Below, one piece after another: positions 31,665 to 42,575 of a stretch of DNA of 64,000 nucleotides. Source of the DNA: Undaria pinnatifida (lineage: Eukaryota; Sar; Phaeophyceae; Laminariales; Alariaceae). The stretch's first letter is position 1. The number at the start of each line of letters is the position of its first letter. Under the pieces are notes generated by a model. It saw nothing but the letters and a program-made list of their open reading frames with translations, was not told the DNA's origin and did not search any database. Position numbers and translations under genes: made by a program. The stretch spans positions 4,490,000 through 4,553,999 of the forward strand of contig JABAKD010000029.1 in the NCBI GenBank assembly GCA_012845835.1, read 5' to 3'.

Positions 31665-33901
31665 TTACGACCGAACTATTATATCCCACGAAAAATCGCC
31701 GTGTTTATCAAAACCCTCCCGAGCGACCGCCTTCGTGAGAATATCCGCATGTTGGTCCTCCGTTCTTAGATACATCACGCACAAGTCTCCCTTCCCCACC
31801 AACTCGCGCAAAGAGTGATACCTTACATCGATGTGCTTGCTGTTGGACGAGCCAAGCGGGTTTTTGGCCAAGTCAATCGCCCACTTGTTGCCTTCAAATA
31901 CTCCAATACTCCGCGACCCAAGACTAGGCGTCAAGAAAACCAACACTCCTCGTACGTACAAGGCCTCCTTCTCCCCGTCGGCCATTGACACGTACTCGAC
32001 CTCGGTGATGGAGAGTGTAAGGTGTTTTTGCGTCCTAGAATACCAGGATACAAGCGTACCTCCGCAGCAAACAGGTACACCAGAAACCGAACGCCTGTCC
32101 TCGTCTCTGTGGGCGTAGTCTGCGTCTACCTACGTCTCTGTATCATACTCCAACTGTACATCTTCCAACCCACTTTCTCTCTTGAAAGTCAAGCCGAACT
32201 GAACCGTAACGCTCATCTGCTCGAGAATCGTCCTAGCTGCCTTCACGTGTGCTTCCTTAGGATCGTACTAGAACCGCGCAAACGCTCACACTACATTGAC
32301 AATGTCTGGTCTCCTCTGGTTTGCAATCCACGTTAGACTCCGCATAATTTTGCGGAAATTCGCGTCCAACGCCGGCTCCTCGTCATCCACGTGCCTGAGG
32401 TCCAACGGCGGAAAGCAGGGATTGGTCTGGTCTTAGTGATACCGAAACGGTCGACAACACGTCTGATGAACTGAGCCTGCAAATTCTCCAGGGTTCCCTT
32501 CTCACGATCCCTCCTGTACTCGCTACCCATATACCACGTAACCTCGCCTAGATGTTTGGTCGGAAATCTCTTGTTGAGGTCAGCCACTACCGCATGAGTT
32601 ACCTCTATGGTTGCTGCGATATTAATGCCATCCACGTAGACCGCCAGCACCGCTACAACCGCGTCTTTCGACATCAGTCGAAACACGCAGGTCTACCAGG
32701 CACTGCTCAAACGCATACTCTACTAAGGTTGACGACAGTAGCTTGTACCGTGATCGACCACCATTCTTCTGCCTGTAAGGGCCTGGTTGAGTAGGACTAC
32801 CTTACCCAACATCTCTCCGCACCCAGGGGAAAGTCTTCAGAAAATCTCGGTATCCAACTCTGCTTGACGGAAGGCCTGGTCACCGTCCAAGTGTCTTAAG
32901 TCCCAATCAAGCTCGTGCGTCACTGCTGCAATGAGACGGTTACACGTGGTCGAGGCGGTGGGGGCTAAAGTCATTTGTTTTCGAAGTAGTCAACTCCCTC
33001 TACCTGGCTGCAGCCCTTAGCTACCAACCGTGCATTAGCTCTATCTATCATGCCGTGCGTGTCACCCTTCCTCTTTCACAGCCACGGGGGTTCCAAGACA
33101 TTGCTATCTGCGGGAACTTCAAGAACCTCAACAAAGGTTTCAGCAGCTTCGAGACCATCAAACTCCGATCTCATCGCGTCCATCCAAACATCCGAATATT
33201 TTGACGAACGCGCGGCGGTAAAAGACGTTGGTTCCGTTTCTTCCTCTTTGACAAGACACTCTGTTGTCTTCGCCTTCTCGCGTCCCGTCTCAGTCGCAGC
33301 CAGCAGCACCTGGACAACGCGGCCTCCTTCACAGGGTTAGATTGCACTGATCAGCCCCGCCGCCGCTTCTCGGTTGAGCGCCCCTCGTACGTCCCTTCCG
33401 AATCTCTTTACCATCGCCCGGTTCTGACATATGCGCTCCAAGTTGGCGTGCAGCAGTCCGGGCCGCCGTCGAGGTCTGTACTCCACGGTCAGGGGATAAC
33501 GCGTCGCTCATAGCTTCACCGTCAGAGGTTGACGTGTCGCTCAGGGTCCCACTGTTCGAGGTTGACACGTCACTCCCACCCTGAGAGGAAGAATCGCTGT
33601 CGGACGATTCGCTGCTGGCCGTTGATGTATCGACATCTTCGGGTCGAAAATGGTCACTGGCGTGTGTCATGGGAGACAATACACGGAGTTGGTGAGGAAT
33701 TCCCCTCCCAAATCTCGGCAGTGGGGTCGTCGAGTCGGAGGAAAAATCCTCCGTCCCTCTCAGTTCTGGCGCATCCTCTAGTCTCTTCGTCCCTCCCTGC
33801 TCCGGAACCTCCGGCAGCTGGGGTGACGGCGCTTCCACATCAAGTGTCGCCTCCCACGTCACGCCTCGAGTCTCCGCCACTTTGTTCGCCCGCGTGGGCA
33901 C
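31665..33901 (-). pseudogene. copia 1 reverse transcriptase and RNase H
   Basis: Begins with a Ser/Asp-rich linker (33901-33329), then the reverse-transcriptase start SDVWMDAMRSEFDGL (about 33190). The palm catalytic motif at about 32635 reads VLAVYVDGINIAA: YVDD has become YVDG, losing a metal-binding Asp. RNase H (31991-31665) has LRELVGKGDLCVMYLRTEDQ and HADILTKA preceded by SKHIDVRYH, characteristic of copia. The middle of the reverse transcriptase (32700-33075) is broken by several frameshifts. The RNase H frame ends about 65 bp before the 3' LTR, the expected spacing. Confidence 0.8.
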
Positions 33902-34199
33902 TCACAAAACGTCATTTGGGAGGTCAATGCCCGGCCCGAGGTTGAAACAGCTGTCGGCCCGGGGTGACGACTTGAACGAGCAGTTCCAACGGCAGTACGC
34001 TGGGCAAAGGAACGGGTGTGGCGAGGCTATTGCGGCAGTACCATGCCACATCTCATTCAAAGACCTTTACCGGGGTTGGCAGTGGTTGCAGAGTGGTTCA
34101 CGGCGTCACAAGACCAATGCACAGCTTCCGCCCGCAGGGGCTCGGTTGGCGGTAGTTTAACAAGCGGGAAGATGATAGGAGCCTTGATGCACGCAGCAA

Positions 34200-35300
34200 G
34201 TGCTGCGTTCTGAATGATGCCTAGCGCTCTCTCTACAACACCATTGAGTTTGGGGTTGTTAGCGTTCCTAAACTCCTACGTGATGCAACGTTGTTTGCAC
34301 ATCTCTCCAAACTCCCCACCATAGAATTCTCCCCCGTTGTCAGACCTTACAATCTCAACATTTGAGGGTTCGAGAGGACACCGTTAGCATGCACACCAGC
34401 CGAAAAGTCCCTAAACGCTTCTGCTGCTTCTGATTTGTGCTTTGGAAAGTATACCCACGCGTAGCGAGAGAAATCATCCTTCACTAGCATGATACACCTC
34501 CTGTCCAATAGAGAAGAGGATCTCTTAGGGCAACTCAGGTCAACGAAGACCCGTCCCAATTTCTCTGAAGCACGTGATTTAGTACTGCTGGGGATTGGCT
34601 TGCGGTAACATTTCGCCATAGAACAGCCAGGGCATTCTTAGAGTCCCTTACAATTCTAAGACGAGTGATTTCGCAGTCTCTCTCAACAGCAGTTCACTAG
34701 AGTGACCGTGCACGCAATGGAATACGTTGATGTCTACAGCAGTCTCAGCAGAAACGGCACTACCGGGGGCAAGTACGGGAAGCGCCTGGGGAGAACCGCG
34801 ATCAATTTCCATGCGGTTCTCAGTGGAATCAGGGGTCAAGAGGGGAAACGGTACATAGCCGTTGTCTGGCTTTATAATGAAAGCGGAGTTAAAGCAACTA
34901 GATCCATCACCCTCAAACCTCAACCTCCCATCGAAAAGAGAAATTTGCAAGCCCTCTTCCTCGGTCATGAAACCTACTTCAAGCTTATGCGCGGCCATCA
35001 GCGAAACCAAATTGAAGGCCAAATCCGGCACGTAACCCCCATCCGACAGTTCAACAGTCAGATCTCCGGGGGAGACCATAGTGAGCGTGCCATGACCCAC
35101 ACCGTCGATCAGGTGGTTTTCACCGATCCTAACCTTGACGTTGCACAGTCATACGTCACTCAATTGGTCAGATGAATGAGTCATGTGGAATGAGGCGCTA
35201 CCGTCTGGTATCCAATTCTTTGTAAAACTCTCTGTCAAGCTATCCCTACGTTCCACAGCACACGAGTAATCACTACCACTAAGCATAGCATTCGCAAGAC
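34200..35300 (-). pseudogene. copia 1 protease and integrase
   Basis: The protease motif at about 35190-35215 reads NWIPDGSASFHMT, where copia proteases have D-S-G-A-S-x-H-M; the S-G order is swapped to G-S, so the active site is damaged. A zinc-binding pre-integrase region follows (INVFHCVHGHSSELLLRET, about 34660-34720). Integrase core: GRVFVDLS with the first Asp, KDDFSRYAWVYFPKHKSEA, SDNGGEF (second Asp, 34327-34347), and a partner Glu in LNGVVERALG (about 34220-34250). Frameshifts lie at about 35100, 34640 and 34355, and a stop just after SDNGGEF. Confidence 0.75.
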
Positions 35301-35369
35301 AACACACAGTCTCACCGCTGTTGTTCCGTCCCTGCGCGCGTCCCTCAGACGTCCTCCCCGAAGCCGGGG

Positions 35370-36476
35370 TGACTCGAGCTTTGCACTGGTACCACATGTG
35401 CCCGGGCTCCAAGCAACGGATACACTTGCCCTTTACATTATCGTTCTTGGTTTGGGGGATTGTTTGCTTAGGGATGGGGGCGTTGTTGCTACTTTCGCTA
35501 TCATCGCTAGTTCCTGCATTTGCCGATCCCTTGTTCCGCGCCCTACCATTGTTACGATTGGATCCGCGACCACCACCACCGCTACCCCCACGACCACATC
35601 TCGGGTGACTCCACTCGAAAACAGTGCTTGTCCTACGTTCTTCCCCTTTAATACGGGAAGTCTCAGGTTCCTCTGTCGGAATATATTGTCGATCTCTGCT
35701 CGCTTTATCTCATCTCGATATAAAAGTGTGCGTTGCTCATTTTCGTAGTCATCCGTCAAAACCCTTACCAATTTTCGGTTTACGTCGCCCTCCGATTCCA
35801 GCACACCAAGCGAAGCAAGAGTACTAGCAATGTTGTCTCCACGGCTAAAGAATTCCATGGGCTCTTCCTCCTTTGTCATCTTTACAGCGTCAAAGGCATC
35901 CGACCATATGACCTGCGTAGCAATTGGTCTCGGCGAAAACCAATCGCGAAGCATTTTCCAAGCACCACTCGGAGACTGCTTTGCAATCACTCTGTCGAGC
36001 AAGTCAGTGTCAGCCGTGCTTTTTGTCAAACATAACCACGCGACTCGTGCGCTTCTGATGTGGGCATGCGTCAAATCTTGAGAGAAAAAATAGTGGGTGT
36101 CCTTCGTCGTATCTTCTACAGCTACGTCAATGTCTGCAAATAGAGAACCCAAGCACCCATTCATTGATGCAAACGCCTTGAAATACTTACTCCATACTGG
36201 GAAATTCTCCGGCTTACCGCAGAATTTGGGGACTACCTGCTTCATGCTACTAATTTCTCGTCGGTTAAAGTTCACACTGCTGTCTACAAACTCCTTGCCC
36301 CTACTAGCCTCGCCAACGCGTACGACACCAGGGGCTTGCAAATTCCCACCGGTTCGGACTCCATCTTGCTGTTCGTTGCTAGGGCTGGGCTGGCCCTCTC
36401 CTCGGGCGCCGTCGCTGCCCATCCGCCCCTCCAGTTGGCCTTGCCTGAGCACCGGTGATCTCAGCATATCCATCAC
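35370..36476 (-). pseudogene. copia 1 gag with zinc knuckle
   Basis: Open from 36476 to about 35600 with a typical gag core (VVPKFCGKPENFPVWSKYFK, then LTKSTADTDLLDRVI, SGAWKMLRDWFSP). A frameshift near 35620 separates this from a Gly/Arg-rich tract and a zinc knuckle CIRCLEPGHMWYQC (C-x2-C-x4-H-x4-C) at about 35380-35425. The protein would form the virus-like particle and bind the element RNA. The start at 36476 or 36473 follows the LTR by about 100 bp, the normal leader length. Frameshifted, so no full-length product. Confidence 0.8.
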
Positions 36477-36577
36477 CTCTTCATGTTAGTTGGCGTGCTC
36501 TCCGTCGACCTCGATTCCAGACATTGTGCCGATTAAAAACGTATACCTGGTACATGTTAACGTGTTGAAATATATCG

Positions 36578-36949
36578 GTTATGCTAAGAATAACGTGCTT
36601 CCTGCACCCCAGTCTCAAGGCGCGAGCTTCACTGCAACACACAACGTGAAGAAGATGGTATATAGATGTCTTCATTAACTTGTCCCGGATGCTGATGAGA
36701 GGGGAAGAGATGGAGTGAGCGAGTAGGCGCCGGTAATCGAAGCCTACGTGCTCGGCTCCATGTACCACGGGGTACTCTTCCGAAGTCCCGAAATTCCATA
36801 ATATTACAAGAACGTTCCCAGGGCTGTTCTCAGCACCCAGAGGAATATTCCATGTGTTATTCCCATCCAACAGTATCCCGAAATATCCTCTCGGATAACC
36901 CGACGTGGCCACCGTGTGTTTCTACTATTGTTCGTTGGGCCAAGCTACA
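36578..36949 (-). repeat. 5' LTR of copia 1
   Basis: Starts TGTAGCTTGG on the minus strand at 36949, similar to 31213-31600. The inner boundary is approximate; no standard initiator-Met primer-binding site is visible after it. Confidence 0.8.
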
Positions 36950-37069
36950 TCGAACGGTGTGTACTGCCCCGGGTGCTCGCCGGGTGGTTTGGCAGTTTGG
37001 GGGCCTTATGCACATGGTGGACACGGTAGGATATTTACGATGTGTATAGTTCCACTCCATAGGCCTCAC

Positions 37070-37401
37070 CACACACCACATAAAATCCGTACCGGGTATT
37101 TGACAAGACGAAAAAACGGAACAACAAGTACATTAGCTGCAGTGTTGTTGTTGTTCTCACAGTAACTCGCATAATCACGTCCATGGTCACAGGACAAGCT
37201 CCAGTCACTCTGGAGTTGAGGGATACCCCCAAGAAAATAACACAAACAAACCAAAGGTGTTACACGCATATATACAGCTGACGCAATTCGTGCCTCCGCT
37301 AGAAACATGTAAAAAGTGAAATCGGAATCAGCTTACGATGTGCCAGGTCCTTACTGGTACAAAGATGGACAAAACCGAGCAACCAGTACAGGCAGCTGCA
37401 G

Positions 37402-37432
<31 letters not shown>

Positions 37433-37645
37433 ATTGTTGTTGTTGTTCTCACATTAGCTCGCAAACTCAAGTCCGTGGTCACAGGGCAGGCTCCAGCCAC
37501 ACTGGAGCTGAGGAATACCTCAGGGAAAACACAAACAAACCAAAGGTGGAACGCGCATATATCACAGGTGACGCAAGTCGTGCCTCCGCCAGAAACATAT
37601 AAAAAGTGAAATCGGGAGTTAGCCTACGATGTACCAGGTCCATAC
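37070..37645 (+). repeat. Tandem duplication of about 260-290 bp with (GTT)n
   Basis: Unit 1 (about 37070-37342) and unit 2 (about 37343-37645) share TAGCTGCAGTGTTGTTG, CAAACAAACCAAAGGTG, CGTGCCTCCGC-AGAAACAT and AAAAAGTGAAATCGG. The (GTT)n is 4 units in unit 1 and about 15 in unit 2 (37401-37446), which explains the unequal spacing. It lies directly at the 3' side of the minus-strand LINE, and could be its tail or an unrelated satellite. Confidence 0.75.
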
Positions 37646-39342
37646 TAACCTCTCACTATCGCCTCTATATTCTCGGAAGCTGTCTTCGCAAGCGCGTCGG
37701 CGTACAATAGGGTGTGGTCGTCGCGCTTCCGTTTCCGCCATCCGAGGCATCGGAGGAGCATGGAGTGGTGAACCCGTCGTAGCCTGTCATAGTCAGGCTT
37801 GATCGGGCTCCACGTCATGCAACCGTAGAGTAATGTCTCGATCACCTTGGCTTTCAAAAATCGCACCCTCCACCGTAAGGGCATACCCGGGCGATCATAG
37901 ATTTCCGTCTTGTACCGCTGGAAACACGCCCAGACCCTCTGATAACGCCACGTTATTTTAATGCTGAGTTCTCTGTCTGCGGCGATAGCCCCGCCCAAGT
38001 ACACAAACTCGATTGTTTGTTTGTATACCTGGCCGGCTGCATTGTTGGAGAACGACACCTCCCCCCTGCTTTTAATTTGCAGGCACATGGTCTCTGTTTT
38101 CGCCTCGGAGACTGTAAGCCCGAACGCCAAGCACACAGTCACGATCACCGTCATCATCCTCTCCAGCCCTTCTGGTGATCGCGATTCGATGCCCGCTTCG
38201 TCAGCGTACAGCATATCCCACCACATCAGCACCTCCTCCTACCCCTCCTTCCCCCTACGCCCGTCGACCTGGCCTGTGCGTGGTGTGCCCCTCTTCTCCC
38301 CTTTTCCCTTCTTTTATTGGAGCTGCACCATGTTGTCCGTGATGGCTGCATCAGGCAGGAAGCGTTTCTCGGTCACCCGCAGTACCGCCGTGAAAAACAT
38401 GTTGAGCAGCAGTGGCGCGAGCATGCATCCTTGCCTGAGACCTTGCCCCACGTTGAACTTATCCGAACAGTCTCCATTATCCAACCGCACGCATACATGC
38501 ATGCCGTCATGGAATTTGCGGATGACGGCGAGCATTCTCGGTGGCACGCCAAAAGGAGCTAGGACATCCCACAGAAGGTTTCGGTCGGCGGCATCATATG
38601 CGCTGGTAAGGTCGATAAAGCACAAGTACAAGGGGGTGTCCTTCTTCCGCACCAGTTCCTGTAGTCGTCGTACTATGAACATCATGTCAGCCGTCGAGCG
38701 TTGGGGTCTGAACCCACACTGTTCCTCCGACAGAAAGATCTCTCATTGGCAATAGTCACTCGGGCGACCCGCGATGACTTTGAGGAGGAATTTGCCGGCG
38801 TGAGCCACGAGGGAAATGCCGCGATAGTTGCCACACTCTGCCTGATATTTCCTCTTGTCAAGCACCTTAATCGTTGCATCTTTCCATTGTTGCGGCTCGC
38901 CACCTCCCCTCGACACAGCAATGATGATGTCGTGGAACTTTCCGAGAGTGTCCAATTCTCCTTTGTCGGCCAAACCCTTCAAGAGCTCGGTCGGGAGACC
39001 ATCGGACCCTACCGCCTTTCGGTTCGCCAACGCACGGATCGCCTCCTCTACTTCGTACCTAGACGGGATATCGTCCAGTGGTCTGCACAGGGGCCACTGC
39101 TTAAGCTCGTCCACAATGCCCGGGTCGAGGGTCGGCAACTTGGTGTCAAGCAATTAGTAAAACCAGCCCACCCACCGCTCGCAGATGAGGGTATGATCCC
39201 GCAGCAATCGACCTTCCTCGTCCTTGATGTACTGGGTGTTAAACGTTCTCTTCTCTTCCACATCCATCCCCTTTCGGTGTTCATAGACGCCAAACTGATC
39301 ACCCTCTCGGACACGCCCTTCCCTTCGAGTTTGCTAACGTAA
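37645..39342 (-). pseudogene. LINE reverse transcriptase
   Basis: Three main frames. 39153-38743: [20 protein letters not shown], then [20 protein letters not shown], fingers region. 38685-38314: [14 protein letters not shown] (motif A Asp) and [12 protein letters not shown] (motif B). 38232-37645: MLYADEAGIESRS in place of YADD, so the second catalytic Asp has become Glu, then SEAKTETMCL and the thumb region. Frames change near 38700 and 38290. The altered YADE motif and frameshifts make it inactive. Confidence 0.85.
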
Positions 39343-39784
39343 TCTTCGAAGAACCTCTATACAGCTTCCGCCCGCGTGCGTTTCAGCTGTTTGGTGGTCG
39401 CCTTCAAGGTCCACCGTAGACCACGATCGTTTGGAGCAGAACAAATCCGTTTCCTCGCGTCTTCACTATCCTGCCATCGTGCATTCAACTCCGTTTTCGT
39501 CTTCTCGGTCACACACCAGCCCCTTGGTACTTGTTTGCACCGAACAGGAAGCGCTATGTCGGCCACATTTGACATAGCGTCTCGGTTAGTACTGAGGTCG
39601 TGTCATCAACGCTTCCGGCATTAGTACCAGATATCGGGGAGGCAAGCTTGGCTGCTATCGATTCTTGGAAAATCATCCGGAGATGTGGGCCCGCCATTAA
39701 TCTTGTTAGATCAATAAGTCGCCAGTTCTTGATTACTCTCTTTGGACGATTTGGTTTGTGGTATATCGTACACGTTTCAGAGTC

Positions 39785-40856
39785 CTAACCAAGGAAAGGC
39801 CCAGAACAGACTTGACTACATACTGAAAGGCAAGTGGATTGGCAATTGATACGTAATGTCGCTGTGCAGACCCCGCCCAGGGAGAACGCTGAGTCAGAAC
39901 ATAACCTCGTATTCGGAAATATTCGCCTTTTGGGCCGCATCGCGTTGAGGAGAGTGAGTTTGTTATCAGTTGCGTGAATCAATAGTCGCTGTCCGTTGTC
40001 GTTCATCCGAATGCACCCAATACATTACTATCGGTCCACCCGATCCTTCTCATGCCTTTACGAGCATTTGCGTCTATCAGGACAAGGAGGTGGTCCCTAC
40101 TGGGTACACGTCGTCAAGTGAACTCCAAAAAGTAATATGTTTCGCTGGTACTCTTGTCGAGAGTGGGAGCATAGCCTGCAATGAAAGACACACCGTTAGA
40201 TTTCCCTTTGAGTTGGATGCGAACCTTCATCAGTCTAGCACTTATGCACTCAACCGCGACGTCGCCCTTACCCATCCCTGCCACGATAGACTCTCTAACA
40301 GATAAGCCTACCCCGTAAAAGCACTTTGTTCATCGCGCCTCACCTCCTGCAATCCTATGATATCACAACCTGCGTCCTCGCATGTCTTCACTATCACCTT
40401 GGCGTTGCCTATGCCGTTCGTGCCCTTGAAAACAAGTGTGCGAACGTTGTACGTACCCATGACGACTTCCTCTGCTCTCGACCTAGCCCTTGCACCTGTG
40501 CATATTTTCTGAGCAGCCCTTCGAAACCTCCTACGTCCCCTCCTCTTCTTCCGAGCGTCCGATTTCCTCCCTTCTACCCTCCGTTTTTCACAGAGTATTT
40601 CCTTCTCTCCGTCTCCCTTCGTCCAGCCGGGTTCTTGCCTAAGTGCCACGGTGAAGGCGGACACGCCACGTCCATCTCCTTCCCGACTTTGGCGCTTACT
40701 CACGTGGGTTCGATCCCCTCTTCTCTGTTCGATACGAGCCCCACGATTTCCGCGACGGTGATGCGAGACTGCGTCCGCAGGCAAGGCTGCTGCGTTAAAA
40801 GGATCCGCGAGGAACGTTTTTAATTTGTCGATGGCTTTCACCGCCGGCCCGGCCAT
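39785..40856 (-). pseudogene. LINE endonuclease region
   Basis: A 182-codon frame (40856-40308) has a basic, low-complexity first 130 residues, then the endonuclease start MGTYNVRTLVFKGTNGIG and DIIGLQEVRRDEQSAF, containing the catalytic Glu of the LQEVR motif. The frame ends at 40308 and the middle of the domain is broken; a late segment, MNDNGQRLLIHATDNKLTLL, is read at 40006-39940, the usual N-x-N-G...L region before the last His. The domain would nick target DNA for target-primed reverse transcription. Confidence 0.75.
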
Positions 40857-41519
40857 ACCCGAGTGCTAGTTCAGCGCACGAGTACGGTCGACGCCACACA
40901 CACCCTCAAGGGCTCTGGCGCTTTTGGGGAAGTCAACAAATAGAGCAGTGTCGGTTGCCGCAATAATGCTGGTACTTATGTCCGTCAGAGCATTTATTTT
41001 GAGGGAATGTGGGGAATTTCTTTCCCTCAAACAGTATACCGAACACTTTGGAGTGTACTTGAAGCATGATAGGTCGACGTTAGACATGGCAATAAACTAT
41101 AATTCCTGTTATTAATGGCATGCGCACTATGACAAAAAACGGAAGAACGTGAAAAAGTCACTCGGTGTGACATAAAAGTTTTGTTTTGACGTGTGTACAG
41201 CGTTTTAATTATTATTACCTTGAACTGGCGAGGTAAACACAGATAGTAAAACATACCGCTATATTATACCGCTTGATGGCATTTGGTTTTCCGGACAGTC
41301 AGACAGATGAACAGCTCGACCATATTGGCGACGGAAACCTCGGCAAACTCAGGATATGCAGGGGACAGCAACGACGTGGTCTTTGCCAGCTTGTTGGATT
41401 TGGTATACGGTACCAGGTTGCTCTTGGGGATGTGGGTGCCGTGAAGTCCCGGAGGTGTCGCAAGTCGAAAAGGTACACGCCGGTAACACACTCGTGGCCC
41501 GTGTTGGGGTAGAAAGGAG
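40857..41519. other. No recognised gene
   Basis: Short ORFs only on both strands. May hold the LINE 5' leader; no promoter signal recognised. Confidence 0.3.
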
Positions 41520-41760
41520 TAATACTACAGTACTGCTACCCCTACTACTACTGCTGCTACTACTACTCTGAATACTACTACTACTTCTGCTCCTACTGCT
41601 GCTACTATTGCACGACTGCTGCTACTGCTGGTGCTACTACTGCTGGTGCTAACGCTGCTACTGCTGCTACCACTGCTGCTGCTAATGCTACTACTCCTGC
41701 CACTACTGCTACTACTCTACTACTATGATACGACTACTATTACTACGACTACTTGTAATA
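41520..41760 (+). repeat. (CTA/CTG)n triplet block
   Basis: About 220 bp of CTACTACTACTGCTG-type triplets with changes. Confidence 0.9.
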
Positions 41761-41919
41761 GAGTGTCAGTATAGCTGGCAATAGATTCGGTAAGATAGCC
41801 CTCAGAGTCATGCTCTATTGGCCACAAGAAGATTCTCTTAAACGGAATATTCTTAGTGGAGAAGATGACCCGTAGAATCTAGCTATCTTATACTACAAGA
41901 GCGTTCTCGGTAATGGAAC

Positions 41920-42165
41920 GTTTTTCCTCTGGACAAGATAGATAGAAGTAAGCGCGTTAAGCGCTCATGGGAATAAATGGAACGCCCCTCCTCTGGACAA
42001 GATAGATAGAAGTTGCTAATGGGAATATATGGAACGTCCCTCCTCTGGGCAAGATACATAGAAGTAAGCGAGTTAAGCGCTCATGGGAATATATGGAACG
42101 TCCCACCTCTGGACAATATAAATAGAAGTAAGCGCGTTAAGCGCTCATGAGAACACACAACAACT
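41920..42165 (+). repeat. 64-bp VNTR, four copies
   Basis: Units start AGAAGTAAGCGCG at 41944, 42008, 42060 and 42124; spacings are 64, 52 and 64 bp. The 52-bp unit lacks the 12 bp containing the GCG-TTAA-GCGC inverted element. Each full unit has AGCGCGTTAAGCGCT (palindromic arms AGCGC/GCGCT) and TGGAACGTCCCTCCTCTGG. Confidence 0.9.
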
Positions 42166-42419
42166 AAGAGAACGTTCCTTTTTATTCCATAGGTAAAGGT
42201 CCAGAAGAGAGCACAGCAGCAATGCTGAAATGAAGCGAACTCTGTGAGCCTCACCCCACCCCCATGCTCTCACTCCTCCTCCTCCTTTCCTGTCTCCTCG
42301 AGCTTCTCATAGCTCAACGCCAGTAATAAGAAATCTACAAAGAAGAACCGGTGCTGTCTCCGAGCGAAGCTGATACCCCTGCGTCCCTTCCCTCACACCT
42401 TCCCGGCACCACGACTCTT

Positions 42420-42575
42420 CCACATACTGCTACTACTACCACTACTACTACCGCTACTGCTACTACTACTGCTACTGCTACTACCACTACTACTGCTATT
42501 TAATATAGTACTACTACCACTACAACCACTACTACCACTACTACTTACTACTACTACTGCTGCTGCTGTGAGAGG
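42420..42575 (+). repeat. (CTA/CCA)n triplet block
   Basis: About 155 bp of ACTACTACCAC-type triplets, similar in kind to 41520-41760, on the other side of the 64-bp VNTR. Confidence 0.9.

Larger units (their letters stand above)
31213..36949 (-). mobile_element. Decayed Ty1/copia LTR retrotransposon 1
   Basis: Two related LTRs bracket, in minus-strand order, gag, zinc knuckle, protease, integrase, reverse transcriptase and RNase H. That order (integrase before reverse transcriptase) defines Ty1/copia. At least ten frameshifts or stops interrupt it and the catalytic motifs of protease and reverse transcriptase are altered, so it is inactive. The LTRs differ at roughly one site in ten by eye, so the insertion is old. 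I found no convincing target-site duplication. Confidence 0.9.
37645..40856 (-). mobile_element. Decayed APE-type LINE (non-LTR retrotransposon)
   Basis: On the minus strand: an apurinic-type endonuclease N-terminus (VMGTYNVRTL, GCDIIGLQEVRRD at about 40308-40460), endonuclease remnants (39785-40006), then a non-LTR reverse transcriptase with [39 protein letters not shown] and LYADEAG. The C-terminal part ends abruptly at 37645 and the usual downstream region is missing, so the 3' end is lost or replaced by the tandem duplication at 37070-37645. Frame changes are frequent. RTE/CR1-like affinity is inferred from the APE domain and the reverse transcriptase style. Confidence 0.85.

Noticed and set aside
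31213-36949. Target-site duplication for copia 1
   Set aside because: Flanks (AGACAA before, TCGAAC after) do not match at any LTR boundary I could justify.
40690-40720. B-box-like GGGTTCGATCCCC in the LINE, as a tRNA gene
   Set aside because: No T-stem partner beyond the core, no D-arm or acceptor; lies in the LINE 5' coding frame.
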